From positions 1 through 37,109 of the IMG/VR virus record IMGVR_UViG_3300047353_000129: 37,109 nucleotides of DNA; one strand, 5' to 3'. This document shows positions 1 to 6,114 of this stretch, piece after piece. The DNA is from a virus. The notes under the pieces were generated by a model. That model made no database searches and was not told the DNA's origin. It saw only the letters and a list, made by a program, of their open reading frames with translations. Positions within the stretch are counted from its first letter, which is position 1, and the number at the start of each line of letters is the position of its first letter. Position numbers and translations under genes: made by a program.

Positions 1-461
1 TAACTATTGCGTATAATGGTGCATCAGGTGTTACTGAATTTTCAAATTTAACTGATGTAAATGATGCAAACTTTTTAACAGTTGATAGAATTTTTGAACA
101 TGCCGCAACTACGTTCACTGTAGACAACATTGGTGCTACATCTTATACATTTAACCCGCATTATGCAGGAAATAATCCATCAATCTATTTAATATCCGGA
201 CATACATATGCATTTAATTTATTAGGTGTAGGCGGTCATCCGTTTGAAATACAAGATGCATCTTTGAATGCACTTACAACAAACTTACTACATGTAGCTG
301 AAGACGGTACAGTAAGTGCTGACAGTGATGCACAGGGTCAAGACGACGGAACATTGTATTGGAGAATTCCAGAAAATACTAGTGGTAGTTTTGCATATCA
401 GTGTACACTACATTCTGCTATGGTTGGAAGCATTACTGTTAAAAGACTAAGCAGTCTTTAA
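1..461 (+). CDS. Virion structural protein, 3' part, with C-terminal cupredoxin-like domain
   Basis: Only the last 152 residues are visible; the frame is open from base 3 at the left edge, so the start lies outside the window. The last ~85 residues look like a plastocyanin-type cupredoxin: a GHPF motif (His79 of the visible part), then Y-x-C-x2-H-x2-M-x-G near the end (Cys134, His137, Met140). These are the four ligand types of a type-1 copper site. The upstream Asn/Thr-rich stretch with an EFSNLTDV motif looks like a phage fibre or baseplate appendage. Seen: the ligand pattern. Known: such domains bind copper or act as a binding beta-barrel. Inferred: an appended surface domain of a structural protein. 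Met is two residues after the second His, not four as in plastocyanin, so copper binding is uncertain. The stop codon lies in a hairpin shared with the convergent gene. Confidence 0.7.
   Translation, partial: TIAYNGASGVTEFSNLTDVNDANFLTVDRIFEHAATTFTVDNIGATSYTFNPHYAGNNPSIYLISGHTYAFNLLGVGGHPFEIQDASLNALTTNLLHVAEDGTVSADSDAQGQDDGTLYWRIPENTSGSFAYQCTLHSAMVGSITVKRLSSL
442..459. terminator. Bidirectional hairpin at convergent gene ends
   Basis: Perfect 7-bp stem AAAGACT / AGTCTTT with tetraloop AAGC. It covers the 3' ends of the plus-strand structural gene (stop at 461) and the minus-strand gene ending at 447. On the minus strand it is followed by TTTT; on the plus strand the T run is only TTT, so termination may be weak. 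Confidence 0.4.
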
Positions 462-719
462 ATCATTAACTATAGTAGTTAATCTCTTACGTATCTCAAT
501 TATTCGTATTCTATTTTCGTGTAATGAACGAGGATCAATATATCCGTTATTTGCAGGATCGTGACCTGCGTCTATTTGTGCTGCTTCAGATGCTAATTCT
601 TTTAATAACTTATTACATTCTTCTTTAAGTGCAGGATTTGATACTAAAGAAAGTTCTTGAGTAAAATATTTTAAGTCTTTTTGAAATTTTGGAAGTTCAC
701 TAAACTTTAGATTGTTCAT
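447..719 (-). CDS. Conserved hypothetical phage protein (90 aa)
   Basis: Not recognised by name. A Lys/Glu/Leu-rich, probably mostly helical small protein: an amphipathic N-terminal half, a Gly/Asn/Asp-rich turn (GHDPANNGYIDP) in the middle, then a second helix ending in NDLKTA. The ATG at 719 is chosen over an upstream TTG at 731 because GAGG lies about 7 nt before it. It overlaps the end of the upstream cupin gene by 20 nt, as expected for the last cistron of the gp14-gp15-Nudix-cupin operon. It overlaps the convergent structural gene by 15 nt. Confidence 0.65.
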   Translation of the reverse strand: MNNLKFSELPKFQKDLKYFTQELSLVSNPALKEECNKLLKELASEAAQIDAGHDPANNGYIDPRSLHENRIRIIEIRKRLTTIVNDLKTA

Positions 720-1083
720 TGTCTGCCTCAATATTACTTGCAGGTATTATGTGATAAACATCTTTAGGATCGTATTTGGTTGCTGTTTCTGCTATAGCAC
801 TTCCTGCATATAAACATTCTAAACTAACAGGCATTAATGGAGGAACATGAAACACTGAACCTTCATTTAAATCGTTTTCATATAGTTTACCTGTTTCAGT
901 ATCAATCCATCTAATTCTAAGTTGTCCGCTATTAACAAACCACGACTTAGTAGTATTCTTAGTAAAGCTCATGTTAGTTTTTGATCCTATGTGTTCAAAT
1001 ACTAATATTTTACTAGAATAATGTTCTGTATTAGCCCATAATACTTCATATCCATATTCAGTTTTAGTTACATTATCATTCAT
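700..1083 (-). CDS. Cupin-fold protein (127 aa), metal ligands apparently lost
   Basis: Small single-domain beta-barrel of the mannose-6-phosphate-isomerase-like cupin type. The core runs from about residue 35 to 95: a KSWFVNSGQLRI strand (where cupins have E-x-W-x-V-x-x-G) followed by LNEGSVFHVPPLMPVSLE (the G-x5-P-x-G/x-H second motif). The usual HxH of motif 1 and His of motif 2 are not evident, so this copy may bind sugar or protein without metal. A second cupin in the window (31585-31941) keeps the histidines. Fourth gene of the minus-strand late operon, 8 nt after the Nudix stop. Substrate unknown. Cupin fold is fairly sure, function is not. Confidence 0.65.
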   Translation of the reverse strand: MNDNVTKTEYGYEVLWANTEHYSSKILVFEHIGSKTNMSFTKNTTKSWFVNSGQLRIRWIDTETGKLYENDLNEGSVFHVPPLMPVSLECLYAGSAIAETATKYDPKDVYHIIPASNIEADNEQSKV

Positions 1084-1091
1084 TTTAATAC

Positions 1092-1529
1092 CTAATTAAT
1101 TAAATTGATTACTTCAAAAAGTGTTTCAAGTTTACGTATATTAACTTTACTTTCAAGTGTATTTTTTAATCCAAAATGTAAAGGTTTTGGCCACTTATTA
1201 AAACTGACCCACGCATAACCGTCGTGTTCTTTATTAAGTTGTGGAATAAATTCTTTGTCAATAACACACAAGTATGTATGAAACAAGAATTGTGTATCAT
1301 TGCTTACAAACGTTTCAAGTGGAATAGTTTTTTTAATGTTAGGAACATTACCTATTTCTTCTTTAATTTCTCGTTGTAAACCTTCCCACGGAGTTTCTTT
1401 ATCTTCAGTTGTGCCGCCAACTAATCCCCAAACATTATCTCGCTTGGTATTAGCCCTGCGAACAAACAGGAATCGTTTAGTTTCTAGTGTGTAAAAGATT
1501 GCACCACTACAGATAATTTTTTTGCTCAT
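1092..1529 (-). CDS. Nudix hydrolase (145 aa)
   Basis: A complete Nudix box G-x5-E-x7-R-E-I-x-E-E-x-G is present at about residues 39-60 (starting GTTEDKE and ending REIKEEIG), with the preceding strand ending in WGLVGG. Family members hydrolyse nucleoside diphosphates linked to another moiety; the Glu residues of the REIKEE core bind the catalytic Mg2+. The last hydrophobic position of the motif is Asn here. The start is the internal ATG at 1529; longer forms would run into the gp15 gene (stop at 1544), and MSKKIICSGAIFYTL is a typical Nudix N-terminus. Substrate unknown; dNTP clean-up, mRNA decapping or sugar-nucleotide turnover are options, the last suggested by the surface-sugar genes elsewhere. 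Confidence 0.85.
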   Translation of the reverse strand: MSKKIICSGAIFYTLETKRFLFVRRANTKRDNVWGLVGGTTEDKETPWEGLQREIKEEIGNVPNIKKTIPLETFVSNDTQFLFHTYLCVIDKEFIPQLNKEHDGYAWVSFNKWPKPLHFGLKNTLESKVNIRKLETLFEVINLIN

Positions 1530-1543
1530 ACAAATAATTATCT

Positions 1544-2986
1544 TTAAAGTGCTAGTCTCCAGGTGCCTCTTGGATACTCGCCGTCTACTGAAAGTAGCCA
1601 TTCTGAGTTATTCCAACGGTATTGTTTTGAAGTTGTAAGATTAGTAATGTATACTACGTCAGTTGCACTATCATTTGCAGAAGCATCAAATACTACATGC
1701 CATTTAGTACCATCCCATTCAATAATGTCATTTGCTTGTGCTACAAAGTCTGACCCGTCTTGATTTTTCCATGCGTCTGGCCCGTCAGTATTAATTGCAT
1801 TGCCAATTGGATTAAGTATTAAAACTCTAGGTGTAGTAGAGCCTAAGTTTAATGCTGATGTTCCTGTTGTTGCAGGATCAATAATATAATCTACATTACT
1901 TCTGTCGCCCATTGGGCCTGTTAATACTGTATTGTCTGGTAATGAATCTGCGTCCCAGTTAACACTAATTTGTGTTTCGTCTAATGGGTTTAGACTAAAT
2001 GTACCAACTATTGCATATTCAGTGTCTTGATAATCTAAGCGTCTTAAATGTATTTGAGAAATACCTGCTTCGTATGATCCTGGCATTGCTTCAAATAGTG
2101 TTCGCCAATCAACAGTGCCAACTTTACCTTTGTATATTAATTTAACACTATTACCTTCAACATATATCCCTTGATTTTCATATGTAACTGTTGTAACATT
2201 AGTATTATTACTAGTCTCATATATTTCATTTCCGTCTCGGTCAACACGCCCCACTACTATTGAGTCGTCCCATGCATCAAGTTGCGGAGTTGATAAATCA
2301 ACTTCTATAGTGCCTTTAGATTCGTCATGTATACTAGCAATAATATTTGTTATTACACCTAACTTTTTAACTTTAACTGGCGGACTAATATATATTGGTA
2401 CAGCAAAACTCATTGACGATACATCAATTTCACTTTCAGTTCCTACAGGAATAGTTCTATTACTAAAATTAATACTAGTAATACTTACTGTTGTTAAACT
2501 AGTCCAGTCAATATAATTGTCTGTAGTCTGTATTTCTAATGTAGGATTAAATAGAACTAATATTTGTTCCATCAACTGTAATTTTTGATCTGTGTTAGAA
2601 GTCCATAAGTCAACATTTAAGTTTAAAATATAAGGAGTAGGATGTAATCGTTCTACAGTATAATTTTTACCTTGAATACCTTCATATGTTTGTGTATCGT
2701 TATTGTACTTTTGTTCCCTAATATGTTGCTTACTAACATAACTTGAATCAGATATTCTTGATGAATCTGTTTCTAATCCTTGAATATATACACCCATTCT
2801 AGGTACACTTGGTAGTTTGTTCTCACTGTTATCACGCAAAATACTACCAACTTGTCTAGTAATGTCGCCATACATAACTGGTACTGTTACAAGTTTATTT
2901 TCGTTATCTTTGTAACTAAAGTTACTCATTAACCTAACCATTTGGGTTACGTATCTTCTAATTTGTCCGTCGTAAAAATGTTGCAT
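1544..2986 (-). CDS. gp15: gp15-like tail terminator / sheath stabiliser (480 aa)
   Basis: N-terminal ~200 residues match the gp15 pattern of marine T4-like phages: start MQHFYDGQIRRY, then VPVMYGDITRQV, TVERLHPTPYIL, and DLWTSNTDQKLQLMEQILVLF. T4 gp15 caps the tail tube and sheath and joins the tail to the head. T4 gp15 is about 270 aa; this protein has a long C-terminal extension. The extension holds two Trp-rich strand motifs (IIEWDGTKW and KQYRWNNSEW) like those in gp14 and in the gp18 insertion. It starts at the ATG at 2986, overlapping the gp14 stop by one base (TAATG), so the two are translationally coupled. Confidence 0.85.
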   Translation of the reverse strand: MQHFYDGQIRRYVTQMVRLMSNFSYKDNENKLVTVPVMYGDITRQVGSILRDNSENKLPSVPRMGVYIQGLETDSSRISDSSYVSKQHIREQKYNNDTQTYEGIQGKNYTVERLHPTPYILNLNVDLWTSNTDQKLQLMEQILVLFNPTLEIQTTDNYIDWTSLTTVSITSINFSNRTIPVGTESEIDVSSMSFAVPIYISPPVKVKKLGVITNIIASIHDESKGTIEVDLSTPQLDAWDDSIVVGRVDRDGNEIYETSNNTNVTTVTYENQGIYVEGNSVKLIYKGKVGTVDWRTLFEAMPGSYEAGISQIHLRRLDYQDTEYAIVGTFSLNPLDETQISVNWDADSLPDNTVLTGPMGDRSNVDYIIDPATTGTSALNLGSTTPRVLILNPIGNAINTDGPDAWKNQDGSDFVAQANDIIEWDGTKWHVVFDASANDSATDVVYITNLTTSKQYRWNNSEWLLSVDGEYPRGTWRLAL

Positions 2987-4125
2987 TAGATATCAGCCTC
3001 TGGTTTTTTAGGTCTTAGAGCTTTACTTAAACTACTGCGTTCTTGTACAGTTTCTCCAGCAATTTCGTTTGTATTTGTATTGTTAATAAATGTACCCTTT
3101 TGTGTAGTCTCTGTATTTGTGTTTGACAATGTCATTCTTACATCACCTTCAACTTTAATCCATCTTGTACCATCATATTGGAAAAGACGTTTTGGTAAAA
3201 AATCGGTTCTAAGGAAATAATCCCCGTCAACAGCATCAGTTGGAAATGATATGCCATGTCCAAATGTTGCTCCGTTTGGTGCATTCTCTTGACCTATTAG
3301 ATAACCTTGATAACCGGATCTAGACGGTTTTGCTTGTATCTCGCCGTCTGCATTGGTATTCTTAAGATCAACACTACCGTCTGCATTAGAATCTAAACTA
3401 TAATAATGTGCAACGTCAAAGCCTGACTTAGGAGCATCTGCTTCTGCTTGTGCTACTACAGCATCATTAATTTGCATTTCTTTTTCATATGTTGACAATA
3501 CATCTCTTAGTGTATCGCCACCTGGTGCATGTTCGTCTGCTGGTAGATCTAATATATCTTTGTATTCTTGTGAATCGTATATTTGCTTTAACTTTAATCT
3601 ATAAAGATGTGGATACCAAGTAGGTGAAAATCCTTCAGCGGCTCTGTTAATATCTTCAATAACATAGAAACGTTTAAGTGCTACAGTATAATCGTTAAGA
3701 GCATATTCATCTTTAAGGTGTGGTAATTCTATTACATCACCCGGCATTAACTTTCTGCCAATTGTTTCTACACTACTATTAATGTGTACTGTCATAAACA
3801 ATGTATCATTACTTAAGAATAGCCCAAATTGGCTTAAATCAAAGTCAATGTCTTGTACATTGTAAATACCTCTAATAGTATAGATATCGTCGTCATACTT
3901 GCGATCCCTATTTTCCATAAACAACATATCTTGTATGTTGGTTTCTTTAACAACATCGTAATGAGGTTGATCTGCTGTTGCATCCTCTTCTGATGTATTT
4001 TTAGGGCCGATATACTTATGAACAAATAAGTCAGTTCCTCCAACTGTAAACATTTCGAGGATCTGTTTATCTAAAAACTTGTAGTCTGCACCTTTTTCGG
4101 GTTTGTATAAACTTAATCTTGGCAT
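2986..4125 (-). CDS. gp14: gp14-like neck protein (379 aa)
   Basis: Matches the neck protein gp14 of marine T4-like phages: MPRLSLYKPEKGADY start, TADQPHYDVVKETNIQDML, and AEGFSPTWYPHLYRLKLKQI. In T4, gp13 and gp14 form the head-completion collar that receives the tail. The C-terminal third is an added segment with a strand motif GDYFLRTDF...LFQYDGTRW (Trp near residue 322). The ATG at 4125 is preferred over 4131 because the family begins with MPRL. It lies exactly 6 nt after the last A of a late-promoter motif on the minus strand, with no Shine-Dalgarno, so the message may be leaderless. In T4, genes 13-14-15 are co-directional; here gp13 is divergent. Confidence 0.88.
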   Translation of the reverse strand: MPRLSLYKPEKGADYKFLDKQILEMFTVGGTDLFVHKYIGPKNTSEEDATADQPHYDVVKETNIQDMLFMENRDRKYDDDIYTIRGIYNVQDIDFDLSQFGLFLSNDTLFMTVHINSSVETIGRKLMPGDVIELPHLKDEYALNDYTVALKRFYVIEDINRAAEGFSPTWYPHLYRLKLKQIYDSQEYKDILDLPADEHAPGGDTLRDVLSTYEKEMQINDAVVAQAEADAPKSGFDVAHYYSLDSNADGSVDLKNTNADGEIQAKPSRSGYQGYLIGQENAPNGATFGHGISFPTDAVDGDYFLRTDFLPKRLFQYDGTRWIKVEGDVRMTLSNTNTETTQKGTFINNTNTNEIAGETVQERSSLSKALRPKKPEADI

Positions 4126-4130
4126 AAACA

Positions 4131-4138
4131 TATTTATC
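4131..4138 (-). promoter_or_regulatory. Late promoter motif for gp14-gp15 operon
   Basis: Minus strand reads GATAAATA, close to the T4 late -10 element TATAAATA. The expected start of transcription 6 nt downstream coincides with the A of the gp14 ATG at 4125. Confidence 0.6.
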
Positions 4139-4155
4139 GTTATGTGCCGCCATAC

Positions 4156-4163
4156 GATAAATA
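4156..4163 (+). promoter_or_regulatory. Late promoter motif for gp13
   Basis: GATAAATA on the plus strand. With a start 6 nt downstream (about 4169), the mRNA would begin at GGAGA, which is itself the ribosome-binding site of gp13 (ATG at 4183). It forms an inverted repeat with the minus-strand motif at 4131-4138. Confidence 0.6.
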
Positions 4164-4182
4164 CTATTGGAGAAACAATTAT

Positions 4183-4941
4183 ATGACAGACTTAGCAACA
4201 CAAAAACAAGAAATTTTCGACTATGTTCACAGTATGTTAGGTGGTGGTATGGTCGATGTTGAACTTGACCCTGTTCATTATGAAACAGCGTTAACCAAAG
4301 CATTAACAACATATCGTCAAAGATCAGATAATGCTGTAGAAGAATCTTATATCTTCTTAGAATTAATACCTGATCAGAATGAATATACGTTAGCCAATGA
4401 GATTATGGAAGTAAGAAAATTATTCCGTAGAAGCATAGGTTCTCGTTCAGGTGGCGGTGACGGCGGAACATTGTTTGAACCGTTTAACATGGCATATACT
4501 AACACATACTTACTATCTAGTTCTAACATGGGCGGATTAGCAACTTATGATTTGTTTAGTCAATACCAAGAGTTAGTTGGTCGTATGTTTGGTTCTTTCA
4601 TTGAATTTAAATGGAACAGTACTACAAAGAAACTAACTATTCTCCAAAGACCAAGAGCAGACGAAGAAGTAATGATGTATTGTTACAACTATCGTCCAGA
4701 TTCAGAACTACTTAAAGACTATCTAGCAATCCAATGGATTAAAGATTATACACTTGCAAGTTGCAAATACATGCTCGGCGAAGCACGTAGTAAGTTTGCT
4801 ACTATAGCAGGTCCACAAGGTGGTTCAGCACTTAACGGTGAAACACTAAAAGCAGAAGCACAAGCCGAACTTGAAAAACTACAGAACGACGTATCATTAC
4901 AAGTCGGTGGTGGTGTCGGCTATGGTTTCACTATTGGCTAA
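4183..4941 (+). CDS. gp13: gp13-like neck protein (252 aa)
   Basis: Neck (head-completion) protein of the gp13 family: N-terminal helix MTDLATQKQEIFDYVHSMLGG, central LELIPDQNEYTL, and C-terminal DYLAIQWIKDYTLASCKYMLGEARSKF followed by a Gly-rich tail. With gp14 it forms the neck that closes the filled head and accepts the tail. The ATG at 4183 is preceded by TTGGAGA at proper distance; the upstream in-frame ATG at 4144 has no such site and lies within the promoter palindrome. A strong intrinsic terminator follows the stop by 15 nt, so gp13 appears monocistronic. Confidence 0.88.
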   Translation: MTDLATQKQEIFDYVHSMLGGGMVDVELDPVHYETALTKALTTYRQRSDNAVEESYIFLELIPDQNEYTLANEIMEVRKLFRRSIGSRSGGGDGGTLFEPFNMAYTNTYLLSSSNMGGLATYDLFSQYQELVGRMFGSFIEFKWNSTTKKLTILQRPRADEEVMMYCYNYRPDSELLKDYLAIQWIKDYTLASCKYMLGEARSKFATIAGPQGGSALNGETLKAEAQAELEKLQNDVSLQVGGGVGYGFTIG

Positions 4942-4955
4942 GCCGTCCCAAAAAG

Positions 4956-4973
4956 AAGCCTGCAGGCTTTTTT
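4956..4973 (+). terminator. Intrinsic terminator after gp13
   Basis: Perfect palindrome AAGCC-TGCA-GGCTT (5-bp stem, 4-nt loop) followed by TTTTTT, 15 nt after the gp13 stop codon. Confidence 0.8.
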
Positions 4974-4975
4974 AT

Positions 4976-5131
4976 ATGGTTAAAGGCCATCTTCCAAATG
5001 ACATGAAAACAATTTATGCCTGCTATGAAGGATACTTCAAACGGTTATGGAATAATAACGAAGGCTACACACACGAAGTAGGTTTTGAAGAGACCTATAA
5101 TCAATTTTTAAATAAAACTATTGACAAGTAG
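4976..5131 (+). CDS. Small hypothetical protein (51 aa)
   Basis: Short ORF beginning right after the gp13 terminator T-run: MVKGHLPNDMKTIYACYEGYF, then a basic/aromatic stretch and a Glu-rich C-terminus. No Shine-Dalgarno is seen before the ATG at 4976; a second in-frame ATG at 5003 is an alternative start giving 42 aa. The end overlaps the -35 box of the early promoter at 5121. Composition is protein-like (aromatics, alternating charge), but there is no family assignment. Confidence 0.45.
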   Translation: MVKGHLPNDMKTIYACYEGYFKRLWNNNEGYTHEVGFEETYNQFLNKTIDK

Positions 5132-5149
5132 CATAAAATACAGTATAAT
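5121..5149 (+). promoter_or_regulatory. Perfect sigma70-type (early) promoter
   Basis: TTGACA at 5121-5126, spacer of exactly 17 nt, TATAAT at 5144-5149: a full match to the bacterial housekeeping consensus. Transcription would start near 5156, about 20 nt before the kinase-like gene at 5177. This implies expression by unmodified host RNA polymerase in the middle of a late structural region. Confidence 0.85.
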
Positions 5150-5176
5150 TAATTTAATTAAAAAGGATTATACTTT

Positions 5177-5704
5177 ATGTTACCAAAACTCCTCGTAGTA
5201 GGGCACGGCCGACACGGCAAAGATACTGTTTGCGAAATGTTAGAAAAGTACAACTATTCATTTCAGTCATCATCAAAATTTTGTTCTGAACTTTTTATAT
5301 TCAATGATCTAAAAGACAAATACGGTTATGCCAATGAGGAAGAATGTTATGTAGATAGACATAACCATAGAGCAGAATGGTACGACATGATTCACGATTA
5401 TTGTAGTAAAGACCTAGCACGATTAGGTCGTAATCTATTTGCTGAAAATAGTATATACTGTGGACTAAGAAATAAACGTGAATTCTTTGCAATGCAAAAT
5501 GAAGAAATATTTGACTATGCTATTTGGGTAGACAGAGCAGATCATTTGCCTTTAGAAAGTTATAAGTCTATGAGCATTGAACAATGGATGTGTGATTATA
5601 CTATTGACAATAACGGTGACCTTGAGCGTTTAGAAAAAAATGTAGATGTACTGATTAAAACTATATTTAAAAATCGGGGATTAGATCACCTTGCTTCCAC
5701 TTAA
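5177..5704 (+). CDS. P-loop nucleotide kinase-like protein (dNMP kinase-like, 175 aa)
   Basis: N-terminal P-loop GHGRHGKDT at residues 9-17, preceded by strand KLLVV; the G-K-D-T ending is typical of deoxynucleoside monophosphate kinases such as T4 gp1 and of adenylate-kinase-fold proteins. The middle contains a region rich in charged and aromatic residues (probable lid/NMP-binding) and a DYAIWVDR strand. Such enzymes phosphorylate dNMPs to dNDPs for phage DNA synthesis. AAGGA precedes the ATG by about 10 nt. It is transcribed from the perfect sigma70-type promoter just upstream, fitting an early metabolic role. The 3' end overlaps the convergent HNH-type gene by 38 nt. P-loop kinase is sure; the substrate is not. 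Confidence 0.7.
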   Translation: MLPKLLVVGHGRHGKDTVCEMLEKYNYSFQSSSKFCSELFIFNDLKDKYGYANEEECYVDRHNHRAEWYDMIHDYCSKDLARLGRNLFAENSIYCGLRNKREFFAMQNEEIFDYAIWVDRADHLPLESYKSMSIEQWMCDYTIDNNGDLERLEKNVDVLIKTIFKNRGLDHLAST

Positions 5705-6056
5705 CTCCTTCTTTTTGTAGAGTTCGTTGACAATTAGCACAGATAGTTTTTAAGTTAGTAGGCCGGCAATTATTTAAATCTCCGTCTACATGAAACACAT
5801 TAAACTGTTCGTGATGTTTGCTCTGAAAGCCACATTTTTCGCATTTATCTTTTTTAACGTAACCCGACTGTCTCCATTTAGGAACTCCGATACTCTTTCC
5901 GCCTGTCCTTAAACATCGTTCACATCGTTTTCGATAATAGGTTTTATTACCTTTTTTGTAGTTAATAGCGGCAGGTCTTTGTCCGCAAACGCATAATGGT
6001 CTCATACTTGTATTTACCTCACCTTTTTGGTCCCTTTTTTGTGGTGTTTTCGCCAT
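5667..6056 (-). CDS. HNH-type zinc protein (possible endonuclease, 129 aa)
   Basis: Two pairs of zinc-type cysteines in the first half (C22-x-C24, C45-x2-C48) and an HNH-like core: C72-x2-C75, then FHVDGDLNNCR (His89, Asn95, Asn96), NLKT and C106-x2-C109. This is the beta-beta-alpha-metal arrangement of HNH nucleases. Two usual metal-ligand positions look changed: Phe precedes the catalytic-type His89, and Gln110 follows the last Cys where His is normal. It could be a free-standing homing-type endonuclease, or a nuclease-dead DNA-binding relative. It is antisense to its neighbours, starts just before the gp18 promoter, and overlaps the kinase gene tail to tail. Confidence 0.7.
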   Translation of the reverse strand: MAKTPQKRDQKGEVNTSMRPLCVCGQRPAAINYKKGNKTYYRKRCERCLRTGGKSIGVPKWRQSGYVKKDKCEKCGFQSKHHEQFNVFHVDGDLNNCRPTNLKTICANCQRTLQKEGVKWKQGDLIPDF

Positions 6057-6073
6057 TGTTTTTTTACTAAGAT

Positions 6074-6081
6074 GCTAAATA
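6074..6081 (+). promoter_or_regulatory. Late promoter motif for gp18
   Basis: GCTAAATA, followed by CTAG. Expected start near 6087, giving a 28-nt leader with AGGAG at 6104-6108 before the ATG at 6115. Confidence 0.5.
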
Positions 6082-6114
6082 CTAGTAACAACTTATACCT
6101 AATAGGAGAACAAA

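Noticed and set aside
264-461. Separate short gene starting at the ATG at 264
   Set aside because: The frame is open back to the left edge, and the first copper-type His lies before this ATG, so it is the end of a longer gene.
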